A model generated the notes under the pieces. It was not told the origin of the DNA and searched no databases. It was given only the letters and a program-made list of their open reading frames with translations. 64,000 nucleotides of DNA from Aphidius gifuensis (Eukaryota; Arthropoda; Insecta; Hymenoptera; Braconidae). Where the stretch lies: positions 28,516,555 through 28,580,554 of the forward strand of contig NC_057789.1 of NCBI RefSeq assembly GCF_014905175.1, given 5' to 3'. Below, one piece after another: positions 61,971 to 64,000 of the stretch (position 1 is the first letter of the stretch; the number at the start of each line of letters is the position of its first letter). Both the position numbers and the translations under genes were made by a program.

Positions 61971-63302
61971 TTAATTTTTATTTGAAGAAGTTAAAGTATC
62001 TGCATCAACAGCTTGATTTGATGTACCATTAATATTAATAGCTGTAATTTGTTGACTAATTTTTTCCAAATCAGCATTATCAGTTTTTAAATTTGTATAC
62101 ATTTGTCCTAAAATTTTCATAACATCTTTATGTGGTACACCAGTATGTTGTTTTTTAATTTTTGCATAATTATTCTTGACATAAAGTGCAAATGCTGATG
62201 GAGCTCTTTCTTGTGATTTTTTTAGCTCAAGTCCATTTTTATTAACTTTTATTAATAATACTTCAAATTTTCCTCTACAACGACCGCAACATTTTCTATT
62301 GACATCAACAGACTTTGAGTGTCTTCCAAAACTGAAAAATAATTAAATAAATATCAAACAAAATTAATTTTTAAATTGAAATTTAAATGTGATAATTACC
62401 TCGCTCCACATCCAACACAACGATACAAATATTTTTTCATAATTTTATATTGATGACATCTTTTAACTGGTTCAAGTTCTGGAAATATTCTATTTACTTT
62501 TCGTCCCCATCTTTTCCAAAATACACCATGTTTTTCATTACTTTTATTATCAATTAAATACGTCGCAGCATGACACATTTCATGGATCAATGTGTTAGCA
62601 AGTCTTTCTGCATTATCCAATACTTTAGGTGATGATTCAATTATACAATATTTTATTATTTTTCCATCAATATTCTTAGAATTATATTCACATCTACCAG
62701 CAGTTGTTAGCAATCTTGGATTCCATACAAGCTCTGTGTCTTCTGGTAGACAATTATCAAAAACATTTTCATTAAAATAATCATACAATTTTTTTGTTAA
62801 TTCTTCTTTTGTATTTTTAAAATTTCCTTTGTATTTTTTAGCATCAGGATGACATCGTTCAATTGGAACTGAATCAGATAATGATGCTAAAAAACTTTTG
62901 ATCTTAACAGGTTTATCAGATGCTTTTAAATGATTTTTTTTTTTTGGTGTTTTTTTTGATATATTTTTAATAATTTTTGGTGTTTTTTTTTCAATTTCTT
63001 CACTTGATAAATCACTAAATGACAAACATTTATTGTGAACAGAATCACTAGCATCTTCATCTTCAGTGTCTGAATCACATATTGCCCTTGCTTTTCTAGT
63101 TAACTCTGACATTGGTGTTTCTTTTGGAAGTCTTTTACCTGATTTAATTGAAATTGGTGTAATTGGTAAGTAGTCTATGTCTTCTCCTTCAGATTCAGAT
63201 GAATCGTTGATAAAACTATCCTCAAATCCATCAAATGTAATTTTTTTTGTCTTACTTTCAGTTGGAGTTATATTTAAATATTGCCTTGTCTTTTTATTTA
63301 TC

Positions 63303-63340
<38 letters not shown>

Positions 63341-64000
63341 GTCATCGTCATCGTCATCTTGCGAACTACTCGAGCTAGTCAAATATTCTATTTTACCTCG
63401 TCTAGTATTTTTTTTTGTTGGCTCTGTTTGTGTTAATCGTTTTGTATTAACAACCAGTTTTTTTCTTTTTTCATCTGTTTTTATATTTTTTATTAATTTA
63501 TCCTTCACATTAGAGCCGTATAATTTTTCTAATAAATCAGAATACTCATCAATGTCATTAACTGGATCAACAGTAGCTAAATTACGTTGTGGTGTTTCTA
63601 AATTTTTTATCAATTTATCTTTTACATTAGAGCCATATACTTTTTCCAATATATCAGCATATTCGTCAATGTCATTGGCTTGATAATCATTAGCTAAATT
63701 ACGTTGTGGTGTCTTGTCATTGATTGCTATTGATTCTTCTAATTTTTCTTTATCACTTTCATGGATTTTATTATTTTCATCATTGTCAGTTTTATTCTCG
63801 ATGCTTAAATTTGAAACATCAATAGCTTCATCATTATTTACAGTTTCTTTTTTTAACATGGATGTACTGGATTCATTAAATTTGATAGAAATTGAAGAAA
63901 TATTTTGGCCAATTGAATCATTGCTTGGAGCTTTAGTTGTTAAACGTGGTGACAAAATAGAATTGTTTATTGAACAACCTGGATTTGATGTTTCATCAAT
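61971..64000 (-). CDS. Gcna: Germ cell nuclear acidic protein (GCNA), SprT-like protease, partial
   Basis: GCNA/ACRC proteins protect germline genomes from DNA-protein crosslinks. Two exons are visible: 64000-62400 (open to the right edge, so the N-terminus is missing) and 62331-61971, joined in phase 2 (donor GTAATT, acceptor TTTTTCAG). From N to C: a Ser/Asn/Asp/Glu-rich disordered region, a 39-residue tandem repeat (63712-63479), a ~20-Asp run, Ser/Thr-Pro-rich segments, then the SprT domain with metal-binding HEMCH (62584-62570). The zinc ribbon CVGCG...CCGRC spans the splice junction, and the C-terminal segment APSAFALYVKNNYAKIKK resembles the HMG-like tail of GCNA. Gene symbol by homology; Spartan (SPRTN) is the alternative, but it lacks this acidic region and tail. 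Confidence 0.9.
63305..63357. repeat. (ATC)n microsatellite encoding poly-Asp in GCNA
   Basis: A trinucleotide run in frame with GCNA encodes about 18-20 consecutive aspartates. It is interrupted by a few GAC-type codons at one end. Length polymorphism would change the acidic tract without a frameshift. Confidence 0.9.
63479..63712 (-). repeat. In-frame 117-bp tandem duplication in GCNA
   Basis: Copy 1 is 63712-63596 and copy 2 is 63595-63479, exactly adjacent and 39 codons each. Both begin TPQRNLA and share NDIDEYxDxLEKxYGSNVKD. The shared hydrophobic-acidic core (DIDEY) could be a repeated short binding motif such as a SUMO-interacting motif; that is inference. Confidence 0.9.

Noticed and set aside
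12000..62000. Possible proviral (bracovirus-like) segment in a wasp genome
   Set aside because: No typical proviral genes, no repeat-junction motifs and no intact virus-related ORFs were seen.
63177..63683. Plus-strand 168-codon Ser-rich ORF
   Set aside because: It is antisense to the GCNA exon; the Ser run is the complement of the poly-Asp repeat.
62396..63955. TTG at 63955 as the GCNA start
   Set aside because: The frame is open beyond it to the window edge and no ATG is present; the true start lies outside the window.
1..64000. CRISPR array, operon or other prokaryotic feature
   Set aside because: Spliced animal genes, a eukaryotic tRNA and no regularly spaced repeats; the sequence is eukaryotic nuclear DNA.

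Overview
The window looks like nuclear DNA of an insect, most probably a very AT-rich hymenopteran such as a braconid parasitoid wasp. The evidence is short spliced introns, A/T-ending codons, very frequent A or T runs of ten or more, and four recognisable animal genes. The species-level guess is inference.

Layout. (1) 1-4,585, minus: the N-terminal ~1,528 codons of the giant E3 ligase HERC2, as one uninterrupted exon that runs off the left edge. (2) 4,586-6,403: a divergent promoter region shared with PXK. It carries four copies of an ATGGCGYCT-type motif and a short upstream ORF. (3) 6,404-8,842, plus: complete PXK (PX-domain pseudokinase, five exons, 596 aa). A strong pre-miRNA-like hairpin lies in its last intron. 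(4) 10,360-12,044, minus: complete tafazzin, five exons, convergent with PXK. A 22-bp perfect palindrome sits just past its stop codon. (5) About 12-62 kb: a ~50 kb gene-poor tract, mostly A/T runs with many short, more GC-balanced islets. It also holds a tRNA-Pro(TGG) gene at 54.2 kb, a compound palindromic repeat at 18.0-18.6 kb, and a ~0.6 kb inverted duplication at 25.9-26.6 and 29.5-30.1 kb. (6) 61,971-64,000, minus: the C-terminal part of GCNA, a SprT-like protease with an acidic disordered region, running off the right edge.

The 50-kb tract is probably not empty. On the plus strand I see a coding exon at 20,091-20,216 with the CxxC...HFWR signature of the testin/LIMPETin N-terminus. 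A second, promoter-proximal coding exon lies at 48,270-48,373 and ends in the same splice phase. Two non-coding first-exon candidates end at 14,001 and 43,872, and a Cys-rich terminal-exon candidate lies at 60,651-60,732. My reading is one long plus-strand gene with alternative first exons, whose PET and LIM exons lie beyond the window. GCNA would then be nested in it or overlap its span. This is a hypothesis that RNA-seq would settle.

The four main genes have unrelated housekeeping roles: ubiquitin/DNA-damage signalling, endosomal trafficking, cardiolipin remodelling and DNA-protein crosslink repair. Nothing suggests a shared pathway. I found no virus-derived genes, no CRISPR array and no recognisable transposase.
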